A stretch of 64,000 bases of DNA from Nonomuraea ceibae (GTDB lineage: Bacteria > Actinomycetota > Actinomycetes > Streptosporangiales > Streptosporangiaceae). Each line of letters starts with the position of its first letter. The first letter of the stretch is position 1. Both the position numbers and the translations under genes were made by a program. Below are positions 53,556 to 61,525 of the stretch, one piece after another. The notes below the pieces were generated by a model. That model saw only the letters and a list, made by a program, of their open reading frames with translations. It ran no database searches and was not told where the DNA came from. The stretch spans positions 1 to 64,000 of the forward strand of contig NZ_JAHKRO010000039.1 in NCBI RefSeq assembly GCF_019396325.1, read 5' to 3'.

Positions 53556-53978
53556 TCAATGATGGTCCGCCAGCTCCTCCACCACCAGGCCGAGCCCGAT
53601 GCCCAGCAGCCAGATGTCCTTGACGATGCCGATGCCCTCCTGCGACGGGCGCAGGCTGCCCTCCTGGCGCAGGCCCGGCGTCTTCAGGTAGAGCCCGATC
53701 AGCCCGCCCGCGAACCCGGTCAGCGCCACCCCGGCCAGCAGCGACGGCACCACGGGCAGCAGCAGGGCGGCGCCGAGCACGATCTCGGCCTTCGACAGCA
53801 GCTTGACGAACCGCTGCGGCTCCAGCTTGCCCAGGAACGGATACGGGACGGTCGCCATCCCGTGCACCCCGGCGGCGGTCTGTTCGTCGGCGTGCGCCTT
53901 GGACAGGCCGGAGTTCAGGATGATCGCCCCGGCGGCGATCCTGGGCGGCATCTGGTGAGCGCGTGCGCAGAGTCTCAT
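53556..53978 (-). CDS. DoxX-like membrane protein
   Basis: A 140-residue protein with hydrophobic segments at about residues 13-28, 60-80, 83-100 and 118-135, the four-helix layout of the DoxX family. A GLSKAHAD motif after the first helix and PFLGKLEP fit that family. DoxX proteins are linked to thiol redox stress, but no partner is adjacent. The ATG at 53978 is the only good start. Confidence 0.7.
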   Translation of the reverse strand: MRLCARAHQMPPRIAAGAIILNSGLSKAHADEQTAAGVHGMATVPYPFLGKLEPQRFVKLLSKAEIVLGAALLLPVVPSLLAGVALTGFAGGLIGLYLKTPGLRQEGSLRPSQEGIGIVKDIWLLGIGLGLVVEELADHH

Positions 53979-54068
53979 GCCGTGCTCCTGCCCCTGACGT
54001 GCGCGGCTGTCCGCTGAGCGCGGAAATTATCCTCTACGGTTCGATGGGCTGCGCATTAGTGTTCAGCT

Positions 54069-57000
54069 GTGACAACTGGCGCTTACCTGAGATTCCCGCA
54101 CCTAAACGGTGACCTCGTCACCTTCGTCGCCGACGACGATGTCTGGCTCGCCCCCGTGACCGGCGGCCGGGCCTGGCGGTTCACCGCCGACCGGACCCCC
54201 GTCTCGGCCCCGCGTTTCTCCCCCGACGGCAGCCGCATCGCCTGGACCAGCACCCGCGAAGGCGCCCCCGAGGTGTTCGCGGCCGAGCTCGACGGCGGCG
54301 AGGGCGAGCGGCTCACCCACTGGGGCTCCGCCTCCACGCAGGCGCGCGGCTGGAGCGACGACGGCAGGCCCCGCGCGATCAGCGCCACCGGCCAGGGCGG
54401 GCGCAACAGGACGTGGGCGTACGAGATCCCGCTCGACGGCGGCCCCGCCACCCGCCTGCCGTACGGCTGGGTGAGCGACCTGTCCACCAGCGGCGACCGC
54501 GTGGTCACCGTGTCGCCGATGTGGCGCGAGCCGTCCGCCTGGAAGCGCTACCGGGGCGGCACCGCGGGCAAGATCTGGATCGACGCCGACGGCACCGGCG
54601 AGTTCACCCGGCTGTTCGCCGACAGCGCCGCCCAGCACTGGGCCGCCATGTGGATCGGCGACCGCATCGCCTTCCTCGCCGACACCGACGGCACCGGCAA
54701 CCTCTACTCCGCCCTGCCCGACGGCTCCGACCTGCGCCGCCACAGCTCACACGACGCGTTCTACGCCCGCCACGCCGCCACCGACGGCGAGCGCGTCGTC
54801 TACTCCCACGCCGGAGACCTGTGGCTGCTGGAAAGCCTGGACGCCGAGCCGTACCCGCTCGACATCCGCCTCGGCGGCCCCCGGCCGGCGCGCGCCCGGC
54901 GGCCCGCGCCCGCCCGCGTCGGCGGCTTCTCGCCCGACACGTCCGGACGCGCGAGCGCCGTCGAGATCCGCGGCACCGCCCACTGGCTCACCCACCGCGA
55001 CGGCCCGGCCGGCGCGCTGCGCGTCGAGCCCGGCGTCCGCGTCCGCCTGCCGCGCGCCCTCGGCTCCGACGGCCGCGCGATCTGGGTCTCCGACGCCACC
55101 GGCGAGGACGGCCTGGAGATCGGCACGCCCGGCGGCGAGATCCGCACCCTGGCCGCCGGCGAGCTCGGCCGCGTCCTCGAACTGGAGGCCGCCCCCGACG
55201 GCAAGCACGCCGCCGTCGCCACCCACGACGGCCGGCTCCTCGTCGCCGACCTGGAGACCGGCGACCTGCGCGAGCTCGACCGCACCGGCTACGGCGACAT
55301 CAGCGGGCTGACGTTCTCGCCCGACTCCGCCTGGCTCGCCTGGGTGCACCCGCACCACAACCCGCTCTCGCAGATCAAGATGGGCCGCCTCGACGGCACC
55401 TCCGTCATCGAGGTCACGCCGCTCCGCTTCGCCGACTACGACCCCGTCTTCACCAAGGACGGCAAGCACCTGGCGTTCCTGTCGGTACGCACCTTCGACC
55501 CGGTCTACGACGCGCACGTCTTCGACCTGTCGTTCCCCGCCGGCTGCCGGCCGTACCTGGTGCCGCTGCGCGCTGGCACGCCCTCCCCGTTCGACCCGAG
55601 CCTCCAGGGGCGCGGCTTCAACGGCGAGGACGACCACCCCACGCCGGAGGAGAAGAAGAAGGACAAGGACGACACACCGCCGCGCACCGAGGTCGACCCC
55701 GAAGGGCTCGCCTCCCGCGTCGTGCCCGTCCCGGTGCCCGCCGCCCGCTACAGCAACCTGCGCACCGCCAAGGACGCGCTGCTCTGGCTGCGCCACCCGC
55801 TGTCCGGTCAGCTCGGCGACGGCACCGAGCAGACCGGCGAGGTCGTCCTGGAGCGCTACGACCTGGCCAAGCGCGCCAAGTCCGAGCTCGGCAAGGAGAT
55901 CCGCGCCTTCGAGGTGAGCGGCGACGGTACCCGCCTCGTCCTCAACGGCAAGAACGGCCTCCAGACCCGCCCGGCCGGAGACGGCGACGACGTCGTCACC
56001 ATCGACCTCGACCGGATCTCCGTCCAGCTCGACCCCGTCGCCGAATGGCGGCAGGGCTACCGCGAGGCCGGGCGGCTCATGCGCGACCACTTCTGGCGCG
56101 CCGACATGAACGGCGTCGACTGGCAGGCCGTGCTCGACCGCTACGAGCCGCTGGTCGAGCGGATCGGCTCCCACTCCGAGCTGGTCGACCTGCTCTGGGA
56201 GGTGCAGGGCGAGCTCGGCACCTCCCACGCCTACGCCATCGCCAACGGCGCCCCCGTCGACCCGCGCCGCCGCCAGGGCCTGCTCGGCGCCGACCTGTCC
56301 CGCGACGACGACGGCACCTGGCGCGTCGCCCGCATCCTGCCGGGCGAGACCTCCGACCACGACGCCCGCTCGCCGCTGCTCGCGCCCGGCGTCGCCGTCC
56401 GCGCCGGTGACGCGATCGTCGCCGTCAACGGCCGGCCCGTCGACCCGGCGCGCGGCCCGCTGCCCCTGCTCGCGGGCACGGCGGGCCACCCCGTCGAGCT
56501 CACCGTACGGGCCGGCACCGGCGGCGAGCCGCGCAAGGTCGTGGTGACGCCCATCGCCGACGAGCTCCGGCTGCGCTACCACGACTGGGTGGAGAACCGG
56601 CGCGCCTACGTCCGCGAGGCGTCCGGCGGCCGGCTCGGCTACCTGCACGTGCCCGACATGGTCGCCGCCGGGTGGGCGCAGTTCCACCGCGACCTGCGTA
56701 CGGAGATGGCCCGCGAGGGTTTGGTCGTGGACGTGCGCGAGAACGGCGGCGGGCACGTCTCCGAGCTCGTGCTGGAGAAGCTGTCACGCCGGGTCACCGG
56801 CTGGATCCAGGTGCGCGGCAACCAGCCGATGCGCTACCCCGAGGACTCGCCGCGCGGCCCCGTCGTCGCCGTCACCGACGAGTACGCCGGATCCGACGGC
56901 GACATCGTCAGCGCCGGGATCAAGAACCGCGCCATCGGCCCGCTCGTCGGCGTCCGCACCTGGGGCGGCGTGATCGGCATCGACTCCCGCTACTCGCTGG

Positions 57001-57224
57001 TCGACGGCACCGCCGTCACGCAGCCGCGCTACTCGTTCTGGCTCGAAGGGCCCGGGTGGGGGGTGGAGAACCACGGCGTCGACCCCGACATCGAGGTCGT
57101 CATCACCCCGCAGGACCGCGTCGCCGGGCGCGACCCGCAACTGGAGAAGGCCGTCGAGCTCGCGCTCGCCGCGCTGGAGGAGACCCCGGCGGCCACCGCC
57201 CCGGACCTGCCGCCTCTGCCCTGA
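54069..57224 (+). CDS. Tricorn protease homologue (S41)
   Basis: A 1051-residue protein matching archaeal/actinobacterial tricorn protease in length and order. Residues about 1-650 form the two beta-propellers, then C1, a PDZ domain (GVAVRAGDAIVAVNGRPV, near residue 780) and the C2 core. Catalytic Ser719-His720 in GTSHAY and Ser942-Asp943 in GSDGD correspond to the tricorn tetrad. A 30-residue Lys/Glu/Asp-rich insert (EEKKKDKDDTPP) lies between propeller and core. It degrades proteasome-sized peptides in the cytoplasm as large hexamers. GTG start, no clear Shine-Dalgarno. Confidence 0.93.
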   Translation: MTTGAYLRFPHLNGDLVTFVADDDVWLAPVTGGRAWRFTADRTPVSAPRFSPDGSRIAWTSTREGAPEVFAAELDGGEGERLTHWGSASTQARGWSDDGRPRAISATGQGGRNRTWAYEIPLDGGPATRLPYGWVSDLSTSGDRVVTVSPMWREPSAWKRYRGGTAGKIWIDADGTGEFTRLFADSAAQHWAAMWIGDRIAFLADTDGTGNLYSALPDGSDLRRHSSHDAFYARHAATDGERVVYSHAGDLWLLESLDAEPYPLDIRLGGPRPARARRPAPARVGGFSPDTSGRASAVEIRGTAHWLTHRDGPAGALRVEPGVRVRLPRALGSDGRAIWVSDATGEDGLEIGTPGGEIRTLAAGELGRVLELEAAPDGKHAAVATHDGRLLVADLETGDLRELDRTGYGDISGLTFSPDSAWLAWVHPHHNPLSQIKMGRLDGTSVIEVTPLRFADYDPVFTKDGKHLAFLSVRTFDPVYDAHVFDLSFPAGCRPYLVPLRAGTPSPFDPSLQGRGFNGEDDHPTPEEKKKDKDDTPPRTEVDPEGLASRVVPVPVPAARYSNLRTAKDALLWLRHPLSGQLGDGTEQTGEVVLERYDLAKRAKSELGKEIRAFEVSGDGTRLVLNGKNGLQTRPAGDGDDVVTIDLDRISVQLDPVAEWRQGYREAGRLMRDHFWRADMNGVDWQAVLDRYEPLVERIGSHSELVDLLWEVQGELGTSHAYAIANGAPVDPRRRQGLLGADLSRDDDGTWRVARILPGETSDHDARSPLLAPGVAVRAGDAIVAVNGRPVDPARGPLPLLAGTAGHPVELTVRAGTGGEPRKVVVTPIADELRLRYHDWVENRRAYVREASGGRLGYLHVPDMVAAGWAQFHRDLRTEMAREGLVVDVRENGGGHVSELVLEKLSRRVTGWIQVRGNQPMRYPEDSPRGPVVAVTDEYAGSDGDIVSAGIKNRAIGPLVGVRTWGGVIGIDSRYSLVDGTAVTQPRYSFWLEGPGWGVENHGVDPDIEVVITPQDRVAGRDPQLEKAVELALAALEETPAATAPDLPPLP

Positions 57225-57238
57225 CCCGAGGCATGCGG

Positions 57239-57373
57239 GGCGCCCCGTACGGCCGGTTTCACGACGACGCCCGACGGTCGCCCTGCCCGGCGGCCCTCAC
57301 GACACGCGAGGGTCGCCCCACACGGCGGCCCTCACGACACCCGAGGGTCGCCCCACACGGCGGTCGAGGTGAA
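57239..57373. repeat. 35-bp tandem repeat, about 3.8 units
   Basis: GGTCGCCC-type units start at 57276, 57311 and 57346, exactly 35 bp apart, with a degraded unit before them. Units 2 and 3 share GGTCGCCCCACACGGCGG. The last units contain the stop and C-terminus of the leftward NPCBM gene, so the array copies the end of that gene. Confidence 0.75.
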
Positions 57374-58009
57374 GCAGGTCTCGGCCTCCGTCCGCAGGAT
57401 CACGACGCTCGCCCCGTCGAGGGTCACGTCCATCGTCGCCGGCCGCTTGAGCTGGGCGGCGACCGAGCCGACCTCCTCGTCGGAGTCGGGCTGGCCGTCC
57501 TCGTCCCGGTCGGCGAAGACCGTGAACGTCACCGCCTGCTCACTGTCCTCGGCCTCGGCGAGCCCCACCGTGGCCTCGAACCGCTGGTAGCCCTTGCCGA
57601 GCGGGAAGACCGTCGTCGCCATGTTCGTCCCGCAGTCGGTCGCGAAGCCGAGGCTGTGCCGGTAGGTGTGCCCGCCGATCCGCTGCGTGCCCTTGATCGG
57701 CGCGGACTCGGTCGGGGTCAGGCTCGACAAGAGGAGGGCGCCCTCCGTGAGCGCCGACCGGCCCGGCTCCGGCGACGTGCCCGCCGGCTCCGTGATGGTC
57801 GCCGTCGCGGTGATCGTCACCGTGGCCGCCGGCGACGGCGTCACCTGCGCCGCCTGGCTGGCCCCCTCGTCCTTACCGGCCAGGTAGGTCATGTAGGCCA
57901 CGACCACGCCCGCCAACGCGGTGATCACCGCGGCCAGGATCTGCCCGTTGCGCCCCTCGCGCGCGGCTTTGACCGCGGGGTCGTCGTCGTCGCGTGGCTC
58001 TGTCGTCAT
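57332..58009 (-). CDS. Membrane-anchored NPCBM-domain protein
   Basis: A 225-residue protein. An acidic/basic N-terminus, one membrane helix (about residues 24-44), a Thr/Ala-rich spacer and an NPCBM/NEW2 galactose-binding-like domain (about 85-225). The domain shows IGGHTYRHSLGFATDCG, VFPLGKGYQRFEATVGL and VFADRD. NPCBM domains bind glycans in glycosidases; here it stands alone on the outer surface. The C-terminal codons lie in the 35-bp repeat, so the end of the protein may vary between strains. Confidence 0.85.
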   Translation of the reverse strand: MTTEPRDDDDPAVKAAREGRNGQILAAVITALAGVVVAYMTYLAGKDEGASQAAQVTPSPAATVTITATATITEPAGTSPEPGRSALTEGALLLSSLTPTESAPIKGTQRIGGHTYRHSLGFATDCGTNMATTVFPLGKGYQRFEATVGLAEAEDSEQAVTFTVFADRDEDGQPDSDEEVGSVAAQLKRPATMDVTLDGASVVILRTEAETCFTSTAVWGDPRVS

Positions 58010-58049
58010 TCATCCTCGGCTGGGGGTTACGCGGAGTGAGGAATGACGA

Positions 58050-59162
58050 TCATACCGTCACCGAGCCGATCCTACGCAGGATCTCCTCCAGAACGGGCCG
58101 GCCGGTCGCGAAGTTCAGCCGGACGAACGTCTCCCCGCCCGGCCCGAACGCCGTCCCGTCACTCAGCAGCACCCGGGCCTCCCGCTCCAGCACCTCCGCC
58201 ATCCCCGGCCGGTCGTAACCCAGCCACGCCAGATAGGTGGCCTCCGGCACCCGGTACGTGACGCCCTCCGGCAGGCCGGACGCGATCAGGTGCCGGTTGT
58301 GGTCCAGCAGCGCCCGCGTCTCCTCCAGCCACGCGTCGCCGTGCCTCCACGCCGCGACCGTCGCCTCCACGCCGAACACGCTCGGCGACCCGAACACGAA
58401 CTCCGGCTGCGCGTCCAGCGCCTTACGCGCCGCCGGCGCGCCCACGTGCGCCACCGAGCAGCGGATCCCGCCCAGGTTGAACGCCTTCGTGGCCGACGTC
58501 AGCGTCACCGTACGGTTCGGCAGGATCGTCGCGAACGGGATGTGCCGGTGCGGTTCGTACACCAGGTCGGCGTGGATCTCGTCCGAGATCACCAGCAGGT
58601 CGTGCCGCTCCGCGTGCTCCGCCAGCTCCTCCAGCTCCGCCCGGGTGAACACCCTGCCGGTCGGATTGTGCGGATTGACCAGCAGCAGCACCCGGCATCC
58701 CGCCAGATCCGGCACCTCGAACCGCCACGAATCCCCGTCCGCCACCATCGGCACCGGCCGCAGCGGCCGGCCCATCGACTCCAGCGTGCCCAGGAACGGG
58801 TGATAGGCCGGAGTGTGCAGCGCCACCGCGTCGCCCCGCTCGGTGCAGACGTGCAGGAGCACCTGCAGGGCCTGGTTCAGGTCGGAGTACGTGCGCACCG
58901 ACCCCGCGTCCGCCGCCCAGCCGAACCGCGCGGCCATCCGCTCCGCGAACGCCTCCGCCAGCGGCTCGCACTGCGGGCTGTCCAGCCACACCGGGTAGCC
59001 CAGGTCCCCGTCGGCCCGCCGCCGCAGCGCCTCACGCACCGCCGGGGCCGTGCGGAAGTCCATGTCGGCCACCCAGGCGGGAATCACCCCCGGGGCGGCC
59101 TTCGCCCACTTCAGTCCGTCATTGGATGCCTTGAAGTCCTTGCCCACGAATGCGTTGCTCAC
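58050..59162 (-). CDS. MalY/PatB-family PLP aminotransferase/C-S lyase
   Basis: A 370-residue fold-type I PLP enzyme. AWVADMDFRTAPAV is the typical N-terminal segment, NPHNPTGRVFT the cofactor Asn region, and Lys226 in TSATKAFNLGG binds PLP; the C-terminal FVRLNFAT supplies the carboxylate Arg. These enzymes are cystathionine beta-lyases or related C-S lyases. I choose the GTG at 59162 because the family begins near this point and the upstream open frame is a 17-bp tandem repeat. Confidence 0.88.
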   Translation of the reverse strand: MSNAFVGKDFKASNDGLKWAKAAPGVIPAWVADMDFRTAPAVREALRRRADGDLGYPVWLDSPQCEPLAEAFAERMAARFGWAADAGSVRTYSDLNQALQVLLHVCTERGDAVALHTPAYHPFLGTLESMGRPLRPVPMVADGDSWRFEVPDLAGCRVLLLVNPHNPTGRVFTRAELEELAEHAERHDLLVISDEIHADLVYEPHRHIPFATILPNRTVTLTSATKAFNLGGIRCSVAHVGAPAARKALDAQPEFVFGSPSVFGVEATVAAWRHGDAWLEETRALLDHNRHLIASGLPEGVTYRVPEATYLAWLGYDRPGMAEVLEREARVLLSDGTAFGPGGETFVRLNFATGRPVLEEILRRIGSVTV

Positions 59163-59201
59163 CCGATCAGTGTAGAAACATCCGGATTCGTCCGCCGGGC
59201 T

Positions 59202-59287
59202 GGTCCGTCCACCGAGCCGGTCCGCCCACCGAGCCGGTCCGCCCACTGAGCCGGTCCGTCCATCGAGCCGGTCCGTCCCCTCAGGCC
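59202..59287. repeat. 17-bp tandem repeat, about 5 units
   Basis: Units GGTCCGTCCACCGAGCC, GGTCCGCCCACCGAGCC, GGTCCGCCCACTGAGCC and GGTCCGTCCATCGAGCC start at 59202, 59219, 59236 and 59253; a fifth is degraded. The array begins 39 bp upstream of the aminotransferase start, where its promoter should be. Confidence 0.85.
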
Positions 59288-59340
59288 GACCGGCCTTCTC
59301 GCGCCTCACGTCGCCAAGGGCGGCCGCCTCGGCCTTCCCC

Positions 59341-59482
59341 TCGCCCAGAGGCCTCCACCTCGCCCAGCGGCGGACCAGGGGCTACTTCACCCAGCGCCCT
59401 TCACCGCCCCCAGCAGCCTTGAGCACCCCCAGCGGCCTTGACCGCCCCCAGCGGCCTCTACGGCGCGCGGCGGCTTTCACGT
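59341..59482. repeat. 19-bp imperfect tandem repeat
   Basis: CCCCCAGCAGCCTTGAGCA, CCCCCAGCGGCCTTGACCG, CCCCCAGCGGCCTCTACGG and a worn fourth unit run from about 59407; looser copies (CTCGCCCAGAGGCCTCCAC) precede them. The array reaches the stop of the DoxX gene. Confidence 0.75.
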
Positions 59483-59863
59483 CGCCGAGGTGAGACGGCG
59501 CAGCAGCCGCGCCGTACTCCGCCGCCGCCCCCACGCGATCACTCCACTCACCACGAGGAGCGCCAACGGCAGCACCACACTGCCCCCGGACACGAACGCC
59601 TCCGTCACGACGGCCCCCGCCATCAGCCCCACGAACGCCAGCCCCGCGAGCCCCGCCAGCGCCGGCACCAGCAGCGCCACGGCCCCCGCCACCTCCAGCA
59701 CCCCGACCAGCTGCCGGAACCAGTCCCCCCAGCCGATCGCCTCGAACGTCGACGCCGCAGGCTCCGCCCCGGCGAACTTCGCCAACGCCCCCATCACGAA
59801 CCAGCCCGCCGCGACCACCTGCAGCACCCACAGAGCGAACCCGCCCACCTTGCTCTTGTCCAT
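59477..59863 (-). CDS. DoxX-family membrane protein
   Basis: A 128-residue four-helix membrane protein. Helices lie at about residues 8-30, 50-70, 72-92 and 95-112. VGVLEVAGAVALLVP is the central DoxX signature. It ends in a basic cytoplasmic tail (RRRSTARLLRRL). A quinone- or thiol-redox role is inferred from the family. The 19-bp repeat begins just at its stop codon. Confidence 0.8.
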   Translation of the reverse strand: MDKSKVGGFALWVLQVVAAGWFVMGALAKFAGAEPAASTFEAIGWGDWFRQLVGVLEVAGAVALLVPALAGLAGLAFVGLMAGAVVTEAFVSGGSVVLPLALLVVSGVIAWGRRRSTARLLRRLTSAT

Positions 59864-60579
59864 GCAACCGACGCTACGAAGCCCCTGTGGGACGCGGAAT
59901 CGCCCTGCCTACCGGACCAGGGTGCACCTAGATGCACCACCCCCGAGCACACGCCCGCCGGTCCGAACGAGAGAAGCCGCACAGGGATGGGCACAGGCAG
60001 CCGCGAGGTGCCCCCTAGTACGAGGACCACGCTCATCTCCCGCCGGACTTCAGGCTGGAGCACAGGCCGGGGAATCGGAGGAGAGAGGGCACGAGGAGAG
60101 AGCGCGTGAGGGGGAGGGCGTGAGGGTCGGCAGGGGCACCGTGCGGCGGCGGCAGCGTGCAGCATGGGGTGCGTGCGGCAGTGGCACGTGCGGCGGCCGG
60201 ACTGGGCCTGCGGCGGCGGCTGGGGCTGGGCCTGCGGCGGGGACCCCGGGGCGGCGACTGAGGCCGGGGCCGCGCCTTGGGCCGGGGCCGCGCCTGGGGG
60301 CGGGCGTCGACTGAGGCCGGGACCGGGGGCTGGGGCGGCGACTGGGACGGGGGCCGCGGGCGAAGGGCCGGGGCGGGCCTGGGCCGCACCTGGGCCGCAG
60401 CTGTGGCCCGGCTGGCGCCGTCGTCGGTAGGTGGGGCCAGGGTGAGCCGGGGCGTACAGGAGGCAGCGGAAAAGCGTGCGTGCCGCGGATGCAGGAGGGG
60501 GCATCCGCGGGCACGCCGGGAGGGGGCTCGTGGCGACCGGCTCGGGCAAGAGGGTGGGGGCCCGGGCCGGCGTCGAAGG
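59864..60579. other. 716-bp gene-free, G+C-rich low-complexity region
   Basis: No supported gene. Open frames here are Pro/Arg/Ala simple sequence. The middle (about 60170-60420) is G-rich on the top strand, with partial repeats GGCCGGGGCCGCGCCT (60262 and 60280) and GACTGAGGCCGGG (60256 and 60308). Runs of GGGG at short spacing could form quadruplexes. It lies downstream of lexA. Confidence 0.55.
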
Positions 60580-61287
60580 TCAGAGGCGGCGCAGGACCGC
60601 TACGACCTTGCCCAGGACGCTGGCCTCGTCGCCCGGGATGGGCTCGTAGTTGGGGTTGTGCGGCACCAGCCAGACGTGGCCGTCCTTGCGCTTGAACGTC
60701 TTGACCGTGGCCTCGCCCTCGATCATGGCGGCCACGATGTCGCCGCTCTCGGCGACCGGCTGCTGGCGGACCACGACCCAGTCGCCGTCGGCGATGGCGG
60801 CGTCGATCATCGAGTCACCGGCGACCTGGAGGAGGAACAGCGTGCCCTCGCCGACAAGCTGCTTGGGCAGCGCGAAGACGTCCTCGACGCTCTCCTCGGC
60901 GAGGATTGGGCCACCGGCGGCGATGCGGCCCACGAGCGGGACGTAGGCGGCGGTGGGCCGGCTGACGGGCGACTCGTCGTTGGAGGCGTCGGGGTCGACC
61001 CAGAGCACCGGCTCGCCCGGCAGGCGGACCTCAAGCGCGCGCGGGCGGTGTGGGTCACGCCGCAGATAGCCCTTGCGCTGCAGGGCGGTCAACTGGTGCG
61101 ACACGCTGGACGTGCTCGTCAACTGCACGGCTTCGCCGATCTCGCGCATGGACGGCGGATAGCCGCGCTGCTGCACCGAGTCGCGGATCACCTCAAGGAT
61201 CTTGCGCTGCCTCGGGGTCAGCCCCAGGGAGTCACGTCGGCGCACCGCGAGGTCGGTGACCCCGTTTGTGTCGTCCCGCTCGCTCAT
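60580..61287 (-). CDS. lexA: LexA repressor
   Basis: A 235-residue SOS repressor-protease. The winged HTH is at residues about 23-85 (LTPRQRKILEVIRDS..TSSVSHQLTALQRKGYL). The self-cleavage site Ala124-Gly125 is in GRIAAGG. The Ser159 (GDSMID) and Lys196 (EATVKTF) dyad completes the S24 domain. RecA filaments trigger cleavage and derepress the SOS genes. A consensus-like LexA box (61387-61402) lies 99 bp upstream, so it autoregulates. The divergent LysM gene shares the region. Confidence 0.97.
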   Translation of the reverse strand: MSERDDTNGVTDLAVRRRDSLGLTPRQRKILEVIRDSVQQRGYPPSMREIGEAVQLTSTSSVSHQLTALQRKGYLRRDPHRPRALEVRLPGEPVLWVDPDASNDESPVSRPTAAYVPLVGRIAAGGPILAEESVEDVFALPKQLVGEGTLFLLQVAGDSMIDAAIADGDWVVVRQQPVAESGDIVAAMIEGEATVKTFKRKDGHVWLVPHNPNYEPIPGDEASVLGKVVAVLRRL

Positions 61288-61386
61288 GCTCTGCCTCCTC
61301 GCCCGGCGGGCCGCCTTACCGGCGCCCCTCCCGGTCCGTGGTCTTGATGTCGCACACAGCGACCGTATCGCTCTTGAAGATCATCT

Positions 61387-61402
61387 TCAAACAATTGTTC
61401 GA
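61387..61402. promoter_or_regulatory. LexA box TCAAAC-AATT-GTTCGA
   Basis: Matches the actinobacterial SOS box TCGAAC-N4-GTTCGA at 11 of 12 positions. It lies between the divergent lexA and LysM genes. Confidence 0.8.
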
Positions 61403-61455
61403 GTCTTCCTCGAAATCGGTCGCGGCGTGGTGTACAACATCGTACGGGAGTTCGA

Positions 61456-61471
61456 TCGACATCGTGTTCGA
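61456..61471. promoter_or_regulatory. Second, weaker LexA-like element
   Basis: TCGACATCGTGTTCGA keeps a perfect GTTCGA half but has two mismatches in the other half. It lies 54 bp before the LysM start and could give the LysM gene its own control. Confidence 0.4.
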
Positions 61472-61525
61472 TATGCCGATCTTTATGTGGCCCGTTTCGC
61501 GGGCCGCGACGGCGGGAGGTCAATC

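Noticed and set aside
59162..59309. N-terminal extension of the aminotransferase to 59309
   Set aside because: The extension is the 17-bp tandem repeat in translation and the family starts at about 59162.
60050..60514. 154-codon Pro/Arg-rich leftward frame downstream of lexA
   Set aside because: Composition reflects the G-rich repeat on the other strand; no domain and no ribosome site.
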